Shown piece by piece: positions 19,201 to 26,700 of a DNA stretch of 41,844 nucleotides. Made by a program: the position numbers and the translations under genes. The notes beneath the pieces were generated by a model, which worked only from the letters and a program-made list of their open reading frames with translations, was not told the origin of the DNA and searched no databases. Source of the DNA: a virus; IMG/VR virus record IMGVR_UViG_3300042893_000703, positions 1-41,844 of that record, one strand, 5' to 3'. Each line of letters opens with the position of its first letter. The stretch's first letter is position 1.

Positions 19201-21703
19201 AACCACTACTTCCACTACTTCCACTACTTCCAGATGAACCAGATGTTCCCGATGAACCACTACTACCACTTAATCCAGATGAGCCAGATGTTCCACTACT
19301 TCCAGATGTACCTCTTGTTCCGGATGAACCACTACTACCACTACTTCCACTACTTCCAGATGTTCCTGATGAACCGCTTGTACCAGATGTTCCTGATGTA
19401 CCAGATGAACCTTGTGCTCCAGATGAACCACTACTTCCAGATGAGCCAGATGTACCAGATGAACCACTACTTCCACTACTACCAGATGAACCAGATGTTC
19501 CCGATGTACCAGCTGAACCAGATGAACCTTGTGCTCCAGATGAACCCGATGAACCAGATGTTCCCGATGTACCAGCTGAACCCGATGAACCACTACTACC
19601 AGATGTTCCTGATGTACCAGATGTTCCCGATGTACCTGCAGAGCCCGATGAACCTATTACTCCATCTTTACCAGATGTACCACTTGTTCCAGATGTTCCC
19701 GATGTACCAGATGTTCCCGATGAACCAGCACTACCACTTAGACCACTTGTACCAGTCGCACCAGATAATCCACTTGTTCCCGATGAACCACTACTTCCAG
19801 ATGAACCAGATGTTCCAGTTGAGCCGGTTGTTCCAGATGAACCACTACTACCAGATGAACCAGATGTTCCAGATAATCCCGATGTACCACTACTTCCACT
19901 TACTCCAGATGAACCACTTATACCAGATGTACCAGCTGTACCACTAACTCCAGATGTACCAGCTGTACCAGTAGAGCCGGATGAACCAGATGAACCAGAT
20001 GTTCCCGATGAACCACTACTACCACTACGTCCACTACTACCAGATGAACCAGATGTACCACCACCACCAGTTAAACCACTACTTCCAGATGAACCAGATG
20101 TTCCAGATGTTCCTGATGACCCACTTATTCCACTTGTGCCAGATGTTCCAGCTGAACCACTTATTCCACTACTTCCAGATGAACCAGATGTTCCAGATGA
20201 ACCATTTTTACCACTACTTCCATCTTTACCAGATGAACCACTACTTCCGGTTACCCCAGATGAACCACTTGTTCCGGTCAATCCAGATGAACCAGCTGAA
20301 CCTCTTGTTCCACTACTTCCACTACTTCCCGATGTACCAGATGAACCATCTTTACCAGATGAACCACTACTACCACTTACTCCAGATGTTCCCGATGTAC
20401 CAGTCAAACCAGATGTACCAGCAGAACCAGTACTTCCAGACGAACCACTACTACCACTTACTCCAGATGTTCCTGATGTACCACGTGTACCAGATGTTCC
20501 TGATGTACCACTTGTACCAGATGAACCAGATGTTCCGGATGAACCGCTTGTACCAGATGTTCCTGATGTTCCACTACTTCCAGATGTTCCAGCCGAACCC
20601 GTTGTACCAGCTGTACCAGTACTACCAGATGAACCACTACTTCCAGATGTTCCCGATGAACCACTACTACCAGATGTACCACTTACTCCTGAAGTACCAG
20701 ATGTTCCTGATGTACCAGATGTACCAGATGTTGCGGCTGCAAATCTAGAACCTATTTGACCAGTTGCTGTATCAATTACTAATACTTGGTTTGATAGTGA
20801 TGATGGAATACTATCCACATAAACACTACCACTTACAATTAAACTACCTGTTATTTTTACACTACCAGTTAATTGTTGTATATTTGTTACAGAATTACCA
20901 AATATGTTTGAGCCAGATGAATATACTACTGATGATGATACTATGTTTGTTACAATTTGATTTGAAACAATAGTACCAGCTACAGTTAAATTTTGTGTTA
21001 TTATTTGAGAACCAGTAACAACTAAATTTCCATTTATATTTTCGTTACCAGTTATAGTTAAATTGCCAATTAAATTTTCACTACCACTTACATTTAAACT
21101 ACCAGTTATGTTTTCAGTTCCATTAATAATAAGATTACCTGTTATAGTTTTATTACCTAATTGATTAAATGAACCAGTTAAAGTTTGACTACCACTTACT
21201 ACTAAAGAACCAGTTATAATTGTATTTGTATTTATCTCCAATCCTTTATCGGGAGAAATTACTGCAAGTGCTGAACCTGATTTAATTTTATTTATATCAC
21301 CAATTGAATCCGCATTTATATTTCTTAATTGAGAGCCATCTCCAACAAAATAAGAACCAGTCTCTACATATACACTACCAGTTACTCTTACGCTACCAGT
21401 AATTTGAGTACTACCACTTATTTGTACATTATTTTCATTTACTTTTACATAGATAGAACCACTTGCTATTTGAGTTACATTATATAACTTACTAGCATCT
21501 CCAGTAAACGAACCACTAAACGAACCACTAAATTGCGAACCACTAAATATAGATGCCGTTATTGAGTTTATTACATTTAACGATGTATTAACCGATACCG
21601 AAGATGTTGATACATTTACTTGGTCAACGCCATTTACCGTTACCGCTAATACACTTTGACTAATCTGATTAAACCCGTTAGGATTTTTGCCTAAAACATT
21701 CAT
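12878..21703 (-). CDS. Giant tail fibre with collagen-like shaft and S74 chaperone, 2941 aa
   Basis: This is a trimeric-type receptor-binding fibre. Residues 1-320 are Ser/Gly beta-repeats (SFSGSFTGDASKLYNV, ITGSLIVSGS) that probably form the base. Residues about 321-933 are an almost unbroken Gly-X-Y array of GTS and GSS triplets lacking proline. After it come SGGTDNGVITLNG and a long receptor region with about ten degenerate units of the type TYYIN-x-GTS-x-LN-x-L, common in phage fibres. The C-terminus is a Peptidase_S74 intramolecular chaperone: Ser2815 in YYSDIRLKENI is the expected nucleophile with the nearby Lys. This predicts removal of the last 127 residues, which end in a coiled coil (LLVEAVKELKAELDEARAEI). 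The gene follows two small beta-rich genes with a 14-nt gap. No Shine-Dalgarno sequence is visible. The repeats could reflect recombination with the 4092-aa fibre. Confidence 0.88.
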   Translation of the reverse strand: MNVLGKNPNGFNQISQSVLAVTVNGVDQVNVSTSSVSVNTSLNVINSITASIFSGSQFSGSFSGSFTGDASKLYNVTQIASGSIYVKVNENNVQISGSTQITGSVRVTGSVYVETGSYFVGDGSQLRNINADSIGDINKIKSGSALAVISPDKGLEINTNTIITGSLVVSGSQTLTGSFNQLGNKTITGNLIINGTENITGSLNVSGSENLIGNLTITGNENINGNLVVTGSQIITQNLTVAGTIVSNQIVTNIVSSSVVYSSGSNIFGNSVTNIQQLTGSVKITGSLIVSGSVYVDSIPSSLSNQVLVIDTATGQIGSRFAAATSGTSGTSGTSGTSGVSGTSGSSGSSGTSGSSGSSGSTGTAGTTGSAGTSGSSGTSGTSGTSGSSGTSGSSGTSGTSGTSGTRGTSGTSGVSGSSGSSGSTGSAGTSGLTGTSGTSGVSGSSGSSGKDGSSGTSGSSGSSGTRGSAGSSGLTGTSGSSGVTGSSGSSGKDGSSGKNGSSGTSGSSGSSGISGSAGTSGTSGISGSSGTSGTSGSSGSSGLTGGGGTSGSSGSSGRSGSSGSSGTSGSSGSSGSTGTAGTSGVSGTAGTSGISGSSGVSGSSGTSGLSGTSGSSGSSGSSGTTGSTGTSGSSGSSGSSGTSGLSGATGTSGLSGSAGSSGTSGTSGTSGTSGTSGKDGVIGSSGSAGTSGTSGTSGTSGSSGSSGSAGTSGTSGSSGSSGAQGSSGSAGTSGTSGSSGSSGSSGSSGTSGSSGSSGSSGAQGSSGTSGTSGTSGSSGTSGSSGSSGSSGSSGTRGTSGSSGTSGSSGLSGSSGSSGTSGSSGSSGSSGSSGSSGSSGTSGTRGTSGSSGSSGSSGSSGSSGATGASGSSGSSGSRGTSGTSGTSGTSGTSGTSGSSGSSGSSGSSGTSGTSGTSGSSGTSGSRGTSGSSGLLSLSGGTDNGVITLNGTAPNATVESNLLFDGTTLTVTGNKTVSGNSVMGGLTAIGNTTIYKAGVSAPTTADSTNNAHLVLAGTNALVRLQLGTQNVSPFAGWIQASYDNTGGSNGVEPITLNPLGGNININGTTYYLNNGTSNLNALTLAGTLNGTNAVFSSNVSATNFYDGTGTFNVNLGSGGSEGRGIAAGYSGGSYGGLGYNVRHTTTGGSWRAPLADTSTYLLFNSGFTFYNDASTTLNRFASYTQIGRLDGSGNFTIPGNITAGIHYVGNATTYYINSTTSYLNNLSLAGNLVAAGGMYSSGVYNYAFLQVTDTNNFWITPGANNWGLYFETTAGGLLGGSGDSNRLGFVGSGVARFYVDLNNGTGWFGGNLTAGTIYTGGGSTYYINAGTSYLNSLTLAGNLTANTGTVIGNVLSFGNNNSPLVYCGFSGGYLYNGFAYSSVWSNLRHGDLITYETSANNSSWTSQTITDSIRNTFLGEKASPSYGGGGFNIDASGGGRGQRFTFSIGYKNFDMFHVVGSTNGANITITVETSTNGGSSWSTSFSHNWSSWPGNFTKFYSLFNSAINRIRVSFYNTGGSGNAGSVAALAYYGGYSGYNQPYHQAVYDYDYYRAYISRDTTIGGNLTVNSNIYLGGATTYYLGSNNANLKTLIVGGQDNGTAIFYRSSNPYSIGGTDAVVTISDRSGADWGLFVDKTGFDYGIYTTISSGGSYGFAVNDGSGWVWRVNGAGNQFFTNYLSGNGKQALDTTDSYLRLNQSNAFTNGTYTPYNFRVDGNLYVGGVTYYISSGGQANLSSAYIGAHLFDAFNTANIRIRTSGNSDGGIVVQNSSGGFKFQLYGDNSNNYGFLNGTWASWDLRKNLSDGNLYMNNNSSYYLNTNGTSVLNILRTNQVSTPYHSLTSTFNALNYSTGNGYLITTNIDYGTFNMPTVIIEGYAYGNAQSINLQIVWYAYAGNWTNHSYINNGDWDPGTVRIGRNGSGKVCIHLSNNIYYGRFNVRCIYDQGSGYLESWAITDATYTGLSIITTVPKNSINTNITGLATSETLQTVSARGNVADNDLITKNSGYHFRARYTDNSNIYHASLNWYGLQLGNNGANYIVAGRTNANGYLDFYVNNTSDFTSINGQHAVRIDSDRRLYSYVDTRSPIFYDYDNAYYKWDGNGTSIGNVIQAESYFRQNNDGGTFLVSDGSEYNNWLFQENARGWGIFYFNKGSQSGQSYGAYTMVGAETVFVGQSSGPAMPGWVGYNTNSKVNAIISHYNGSFWTYGRQYSADSMQAPTYYGTSNGAYYLITDGTSNLNAVRAYSLQGNGNVGGTGAASWHPSGIYSAGYNWLYGGISAGGSDVGSINNLTVNGSGWYNANGNNSSYYGSITLWSTGNATTSMIMFKYGANIGFGTHGYQSDQYGTWFVMDTSGRAWVFRNASTGTNVGSLTNNGDFYTNGVTNSSTLISRSSVNSNYYYDYGGTFAFRIGSATGNTRHIDLANSTTDPSAVGSQTGISSGQRGDNQPYYFMYVKSPYNNGNSTHTRLSLGWHTGLELGGNPAYGGTRFFADSPGVNSNEIMSIGRGDTNIRISNTLFVPYIVDRDNGGYYIDMNGSSYMNTLTMANTIYSYNWFRSYNATGWYNESYGGGWFMQDSTWLRTYNGKNIYCDAYIRAQGSFRVGSEYSIWGTYGSYSSYISRLAYVSFDWNATYDTYPNHGYASTDYNGSFTDSVSLNSFNDITLRVDANNNNTYSYLRLMDNSTGDNTFTYMSGENGNPIAYFYNRMYSGVMYNRYDSSKYLDRYTGDYTSWYMGGSNNGYSGWRVDGSMALMIHTAGAGAPCGFWHPSYGWSFLAYCNGNVYLAYAAGWRAYTTDWGLYISGDLRASGNVIAYYSDIRLKENIETIPNALEKIQKLRGVTYDWNDEKVNINSKRAGTRDIGLIAQEVEAVEPLLTTEYQTQLTHQDSKNAMDAVDFVPEMSPMYKTIKYDKITALLVEAVKELKAELDEARAEIRELKNKN
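18905..20745 (-). repeat. Collagen-like Gly-X-Y array of the 2941-aa fibre
   Basis: About 610 codons of tandem Gly-Thr-Ser and Gly-Ser-Ser triplets, with occasional GVS, GLS, GKD, GAQ, GTR and one GGG variant. No proline is present, so classical collagen stabilisation is absent. Codons vary (TCA, TCT, TCG, AGT; GGT, GGA), so the DNA is less repetitive than the protein. At collagen rise the array would span roughly 175 nm if it forms a triple helix. That structure is inferred. Confidence 0.9.
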
Positions 21704-21717
21704 CTATTTTATTACTT

Positions 21718-22053
21718 TTAACTAATTTCTAAAACCGAAACAATTACATCTGCCGATGCCGCTACCGAAGATTGTACCGAAATAAAATCTCCTGCACTCA
21801 TTGCTATTTTTTGGTCACCTCCAACAAAGACTACACTTCCTCCAACAGGTATAGTAGTATTTCTAACTACATATACCGTCTTAGATTGTCCAGCACTTGT
21901 TAAAGTTGCACTAACATTAATATTATTATTAAGGTTAGTATTTGCAACACTCATCCCAATTACAGTTGTTGATGTAGCAGCTGGTGCTTGATATACAATT
22001 GTATTTGCCGTACCAATTGAACCACTTATACTATTTTTAAATGTATTTGCCAT
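21718..22053 (-). CDS. Small beta-rich virion protein, 111 aa
   Basis: This 111-aa protein resembles a small virion family known from cyanobacterial and marine myoviruses: NTIVYQAPAATSTTVIGMSV, then a beta-sandwich-like stretch with TVYVVRNTTIPVGGSVVFVG, GGDQKIAMSAGDFISV and a final DVIVSVLEIS. The pattern is an all-beta domain without signal peptide or membrane segment. It lies 12 nt after the other 111-aa gene and 14 nt before the S74-type fibre, so it is probably co-expressed with the fibre. A role as fibre-attached decoration or connector is likely but unproven. The 305-aa protein in this window seems to carry a related fold. Confidence 0.75.
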   Translation of the reverse strand: MANTFKNSISGSIGTANTIVYQAPAATSTTVIGMSVANTNLNNNINVSATLTSAGQSKTVYVVRNTTIPVGGSVVFVGGDQKIAMSAGDFISVQSSVAASADVIVSVLEIS

Positions 22054-22065
22054 TTATTTTTATTT

Positions 22066-22401
22066 TTATCCTAATGCGATAGCATATGCTAAAGCTGTAT
22101 CTAACACACTTACACCTTCTATTGTTACCGAGCCAGATAATACATTCACCGAGCCAGATAATATATTAGTAGAACCGGTTATATTTAATGGACCAATTAT
22201 ATTTCCAGAACCAGTAACAATTAAGCTTCCGCTAACTATTAATCTTTGACCAATTGTTAAATAATCAAAGGATGCTTGCTGAACATCTATGTCTCCTTTA
22301 AATGAACCTGTAAATGAGCCCGTAAACGAACCACTCAATGTAGCATACGCATTAACTGCTTGCGTTATTGAGCCTGAAAAAATGGGACTATTTATTTTCA
22401 T
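22066..22401 (-). CDS. Short fibre-repeat protein, 111 aa
   Basis: This 111-aa protein is made of the same Ser/Gly/Thr beta-repeats that form the bases of the two giant fibres: LSGSFTGSFTGSFKGDIDVQ, then LIVSGSLIVTGSGNI, ILSGSVNVLSGSV. It has no collagen array and no receptor-like domain. It ends in a hydrophobic VLDTALAYAIALG helix that could be an oligomerisation or attachment point. It looks like a stand-alone copy of the fibre-base module, either a short fibre or an adaptor for a giant fibre. A TATATTTA motif lies 26 nt upstream. No Shine-Dalgarno sequence is visible. Confidence 0.7.
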   Translation of the reverse strand: MKINSPIFSGSITQAVNAYATLSGSFTGSFTGSFKGDIDVQQASFDYLTIGQRLIVSGSLIVTGSGNIIGPLNITGSTNILSGSVNVLSGSVTIEGVSVLDTALAYAIALG

Positions 22402-22427
22402 TTATATCCGTAATTTTGTTATAGGTA

Positions 22428-22435
22428 TAAATATA
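22428..22435 (-). promoter_or_regulatory. TATATTTA promoter-like motif
   Basis: The minus strand reads TTATATTTATACC in the 46-nt gap between the assembly chaperone gene and the short fibre-repeat gene. It could start a transcript covering the two 111-aa genes and the 2941-aa fibre. Confidence 0.42.
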
Positions 22436-22447
22436 ATAAATTTCCTT

Positions 22448-22891
22448 TTAAGGTTTTGTGGGCCAGCTTATGCCAAAAGGGTTACTTTGACTGGTAATAT
22501 CTCTAAGATATTGTCTGTATGTTTTCCAGTCATTATTTGTAATTTGCGGAGAATCTGCTAATTGTGTCCAATCGGATTCTAAAAGTAATTGGTCTCTCAA
22601 ATTTCTGATTTCTATCCATTTATTTTCTATACGAATATTAATTTCCGTTTCAGATGCGTTTGATTGATTCCAAACTTGATTATATGTACCATCTATTAAT
22701 TCAGGAGTTCCTTCGGAAATATTTTTTGTATAATCGTTTGGTTTTACTGTTGGTTGAACACTAATCATATCCCATTCAAGTAAAACAGCATTAGTTAAAT
22801 TTTCAGGAAAAGTTACATTTGAATTATCTAACTTTAATTGTTGAATTGTATATGGATATATTATAGTATCGTTTATAATTCTTAAATACAT
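22448..22891 (-). CDS. Tail fibre assembly chaperone (Phage_tail_APC type), 147 aa
   Basis: This protein has the signature of the phage tail assembly chaperone family. The C-terminal half reads IEIRNLRDQLLLESDWTQLA, then DSPQITNNDWKTYRQYLRDI and a final SNPFGISWPTKP. In this family the R-x-x-R-x-x-LL-x-x-SDWTQ helix and the W-x-x-YRQ-x-LRDI helix are hallmarks. The N-terminal half is variable, as usual. Such proteins help fibres fold or attach and are commonly encoded next to fibre genes. Here it lies between the two giant fibres, 2 nt after the leucine-rich-repeat gene, so it may serve either fibre. The start has an A/T-rich leader without a ribosome binding site. Confidence 0.85.
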   Translation of the reverse strand: MYLRIINDTIIYPYTIQQLKLDNSNVTFPENLTNAVLLEWDMISVQPTVKPNDYTKNISEGTPELIDGTYNQVWNQSNASETEINIRIENKWIEIRNLRDQLLLESDWTQLADSPQITNNDWKTYRQYLRDITSQSNPFGISWPTKP

Positions 22892-22893
22892 AA

Positions 22894-23757
22894 TTATTTA
22901 AAATTTGAAGGTATTGATGCGAAATTTGATAAACCAGTACAATTTTTAAATGCACCCACTCCATATGGTTGAGGAACTCTAGTCCAAAGTGATGGTGCCG
23001 TACCAGACATACTATTTGTTGTTGTATTTTGAAAATATAAATTAGAAAAATCAGTTACAGCAGTATTATATGTAAATTGTAATGGTGATGTTAATAATTT
23101 GCATAATTTAAATGTACCAGCAAAACCAGATACATTTATATTAGTATCAAATAAATTCGATGGGTATGTTGCTAAAGAAAGACATGTACTAAATGCAGCA
23201 CCAAAATCAGTAGCATTAACATTATTAGTAAACAACCCAGATGGTATACTTGTTATGGCTGTAAATGAAAAAATATCCGTAAAAGATAATGCTTGTGTTG
23301 AATTTGAAAATATTGTTGAAGGAATTGTTGTTATAGCAGTTGAACGCATAAAATTTGAAAATATCTCAACATCAGTCAATCCAATATAATCAGTTGGTAG
23401 AGTACTAATATTATTACAACCATAAAAATTGATAACTCTTAAACCAACAGTCCCCCATGCATCAACAGATGTAATCAAACTTTTTATTGCTGCTTTATTA
23501 TCAACTGCAAATGATGGCATGAATCCAGTTATTTCTATTTGATATGTACCAGCTGATGTATATGTGTGTGCTCTATTAGTATCATTATATGCTGTTATAC
23601 TATTTGAAGTAGCATCGCCCCAACTTACACTAAAGTTTGGAGTTAATCCATTATAATCATTCAATGGTAAAGTAAATAAACCACCAGCACCAACTGCTAT
23701 TGTAAATTTGAAAGGTTCTGCCATTCCGCTAGGTATTAATCTTCTTGCTATTCCCAT
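22894..23757 (-). CDS. BspA-type leucine-rich-repeat surface protein, 287 aa
   Basis: The N-terminal 90 residues form a PKD-like beta-domain (FSVSWGDATSNSITAYND, HTYTSAGTYQIEITGF). The rest carries degenerate BspA/DUF285 repeats: AITTIPSTIFSNSTQALSF, AITSIPSGLFTNNVNATDF, LATYPSNLFDTNINVSGFAG, FKNCTGLSNFASIPSNF. Each repeat follows the T-x-I-P-x-x-x-F-x-x pattern. These repeats occur in phage virion proteins and in adhesins. The protein probably decorates a fibre or baseplate and binds a surface ligand. The gene lies 6 nt after the 4092-aa fibre and 2 nt before the chaperone. An internal ATG (residue 12) is an alternative start, but the ARRLIPSG start looks like the family's N-terminus. Confidence 0.75.
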   Translation of the reverse strand: MGIARRLIPSGMAEPFKFTIAVGAGGLFTLPLNDYNGLTPNFSVSWGDATSNSITAYNDTNRAHTYTSAGTYQIEITGFMPSFAVDNKAAIKSLITSVDAWGTVGLRVINFYGCNNISTLPTDYIGLTDVEIFSNFMRSTAITTIPSTIFSNSTQALSFTDIFSFTAITSIPSGLFTNNVNATDFGAAFSTCLSLATYPSNLFDTNINVSGFAGTFKLCKLLTSPLQFTYNTAVTDFSNLYFQNTTTNSMSGTAPSLWTRVPQPYGVGAFKNCTGLSNFASIPSNFK

Positions 23758-23763
23758 AACTTA

Positions 23764-26700
23764 TTATATCATATTTTTTCCGGCTAAGAAACCATAATAG
23801 GTACTGCCTCCATCATAAGTATATATTACAATAATATCCGTACCAGATGTTGTTAGAGTTGGTTGTGCTCCACCAGCCCATTTAACACTAGTCCAAGCTA
23901 TTGTATATCCACCACCATTTGTTAATGCTAGTGTAAATCCAAATGCTTTTCCAGCTGGTGGATTTGTTATTGTAACCGTTCCATTTGCGTTTACAGTTTT
24001 CTTAAAATTGTTTGCTGTACTTAAATCGATTGAGAATGTTGCTCCACCAGTTCCTAAATCGGAATATGTTTCTCTATATGTTGTTGGTGATACTGCTCCA
24101 GCTACTGTCAACAAGCTACCATCAAATGTTAAATTAGCTTCAACACTTGCATTTGGTTGTGCTCCATTTAATGTTAATATACCATTATCAGTTGTACCGG
24201 TTAAAGTTAAAAACCCAGATGTTCCAGATGTACCAGCAGAACCACCAGTACCAGATGTTACTCCATAGAATGATGTACCAGATGTACCAGATATTCCAGA
24301 CGTTCCAGATGTTACTCCATAGAATGATGTACCAGACGTTCCACTTATTCCTGATGTTCCGCTTGTACCAAAATAAGTACCATCAGTTCCACTAATACCG
24401 CTTGTTCCAGATGAACCAGATGTTGATGCCACTCCACTAAGACCTGATGTACCAGATGTACCACTAACTCCCGATGTTCCTGATGAACCGAAATATGTAC
24501 CATCTTTACCACTTACCCCAGACGTACCAGATGTTCCGGATGAACCCGATGTTGATTCTGCTCCACTAATACCACTTGTACCTGATGTTCCACTAACTCC
24601 AGATGTACCACTGCTACCAAAGAATGTTCCGTTTAAACCACTAACACCAGATGTTCCGGATGTACCACTGCTACCAGATGTTGCTCCAGCTCCACTAAGA
24701 CCAGATGTACCTGATGTTCCACTAACTCCAGATGTACCACTGCTACCAAAGAATGTACCATCTTTACCAGATGAACCAGATGTTCCTGATGAACCAGATG
24801 TTGATTCTGCCCCACTAATACCTGATGTACCAGATGTACCACTAACTCCCGATGTTCCAGATGAGCCAAAGAATGTACCATCTTTACCAGACGTACCAGA
24901 TGTTCCCGATGAACCAGATGTTGATTCAGCTCCACTAATACCCGATGTACCAGATGTTCCACTTACTCCCGATGTTCCAGATGAACCAAAGTATGTACCA
25001 TCTTTACCAGATGTTCCAGATGTTCCAGATGTACCAGCCGTTCCACTTTCACCAGATGTTCCCGATGTACCAGATGTTCCGCTTGTACCAGATGTTCCGC
25101 TTGTACCAAAATAAGTACCATCCGTACCACTAATACCGCTTGTACCAGATGTACCGCTTGTACCAGCCGAACCATCAGTACCACTTATTCCAGATGTTCC
25201 GCTTGTACCAGATATTCCTGATGTTCCGCTTGTACCAAAATAAGTACCATCAGTTCCACTAATACCGCTTGTTCCAGATGTTCCCGATGAACCAGATGTA
25301 CCACTTTCTCCAGATGTTCCCGATGTACCAGATGTTCCCGATGTTGCACTAGCACCACTAATACCGCTTGTTCCAGATGTTCCCGATGAACCAGATGTTC
25401 CACTTTCTCCGGATGTTCCGCTTGTACCAGATGTTCCTGATGTTGCACTAGCACCACTAATACCAGATGTTCCAGATGTACCAGATGTACCAGCAGAGCC
25501 ACTTTCACCAGATGTTCCGCTTGTACCAGATGTACCAGATGAACCACTACTTCCAACAAAAGTACCATCTTTACCGCTTATTCCAGATGAACCAGATGTT
25601 CCACTTTCACCAGATGTACCAGATGAACCGCTACTTCCGCTTGTACCAGATATTCCTGAAGTTCCAGATGAACCACTTATTCCACTACTTCCAGATGTAC
25701 CAGATGTACCAGCTGAACCATCAGTACCAGAGTATCCAGACGAACCAGATGTACCACTTTCACCAGATGTTCCCGATGAACCATTTTCTCCACTACTTCC
25801 AGATGTACCAGCTGTACCACTTATTCCAGATGTACCGGCTGACCCATCAGTACCACTTATTCCAGATGTTCCCGATGAACCATTTTCTCCACTACTTCCA
25901 GATGTACCAGATGTACCAGATGTACCAGCTGAACCAGATATTCCCGATGTACCACTACTACCGGATGTACCACTTTCTCCGGATGTTCCACTTGTACCAG
26001 ATGAACCGCTTGTACCTCTAGTTCCAGATGTTCCCGATGAACCACTACTTCCACTTGTACCAGATGTTCCAGATGAACCCGATGAACCTGCCAATCCATC
26101 TAAACCGGATGAACCAGATGAACCATCAGTACCATTAAAATAATCTACTCCAAATTCAGGAGTATATCCAGGTATTCCATCAACACCAGATGTACCATTA
26201 CATGCTCCAACTAAATTTATTGTTCCATATGGTGCATTTGCTAATACAACAGATTCTCCAATTGCACAAATTTCTACATTCGGGTCACCAGGGTTTATTG
26301 TTATTTGGTCTCCTGATGTAAAATCGCATCGTGTCCAATCAAATACTGCTGGATTATCAAAATCTTCATTAGATAAAAGATATGTTAAACAAGAAATACC
26401 ACTACTACCAGATGAACCGTCAGTACCACTTTCACCAGATGTTCCACTTGTACCAGATGTACCACTTGTGCCAGATGTTCCCGATGTTCCATTTTCTCCA
26501 CTACTACCAGATGTACCAGCTGAACCATCAGTACCACTACTTCCAGATGAACCAGATGTGCCAGATGTTCCATCACTACCACTACTTCCAGATGAACCAG
26601 ATGTACCGCTTGTACCGCTTGTACCTGCTGAGCCATCCGTACCACTGCTACCACTACTTCCAGATGAACCTGATGAACCGCTTGTACCAGATGTGCCACT

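Noticed and set aside
18684-20759. Long plus-strand open frame with Pro-Asp-Val/Glu repeats
   Set aside because: It is the exact antisense shadow of the Gly-Thr-Ser/Gly-Ser-Ser array. Its repeats mirror the triplets and it has no independent gene signals.
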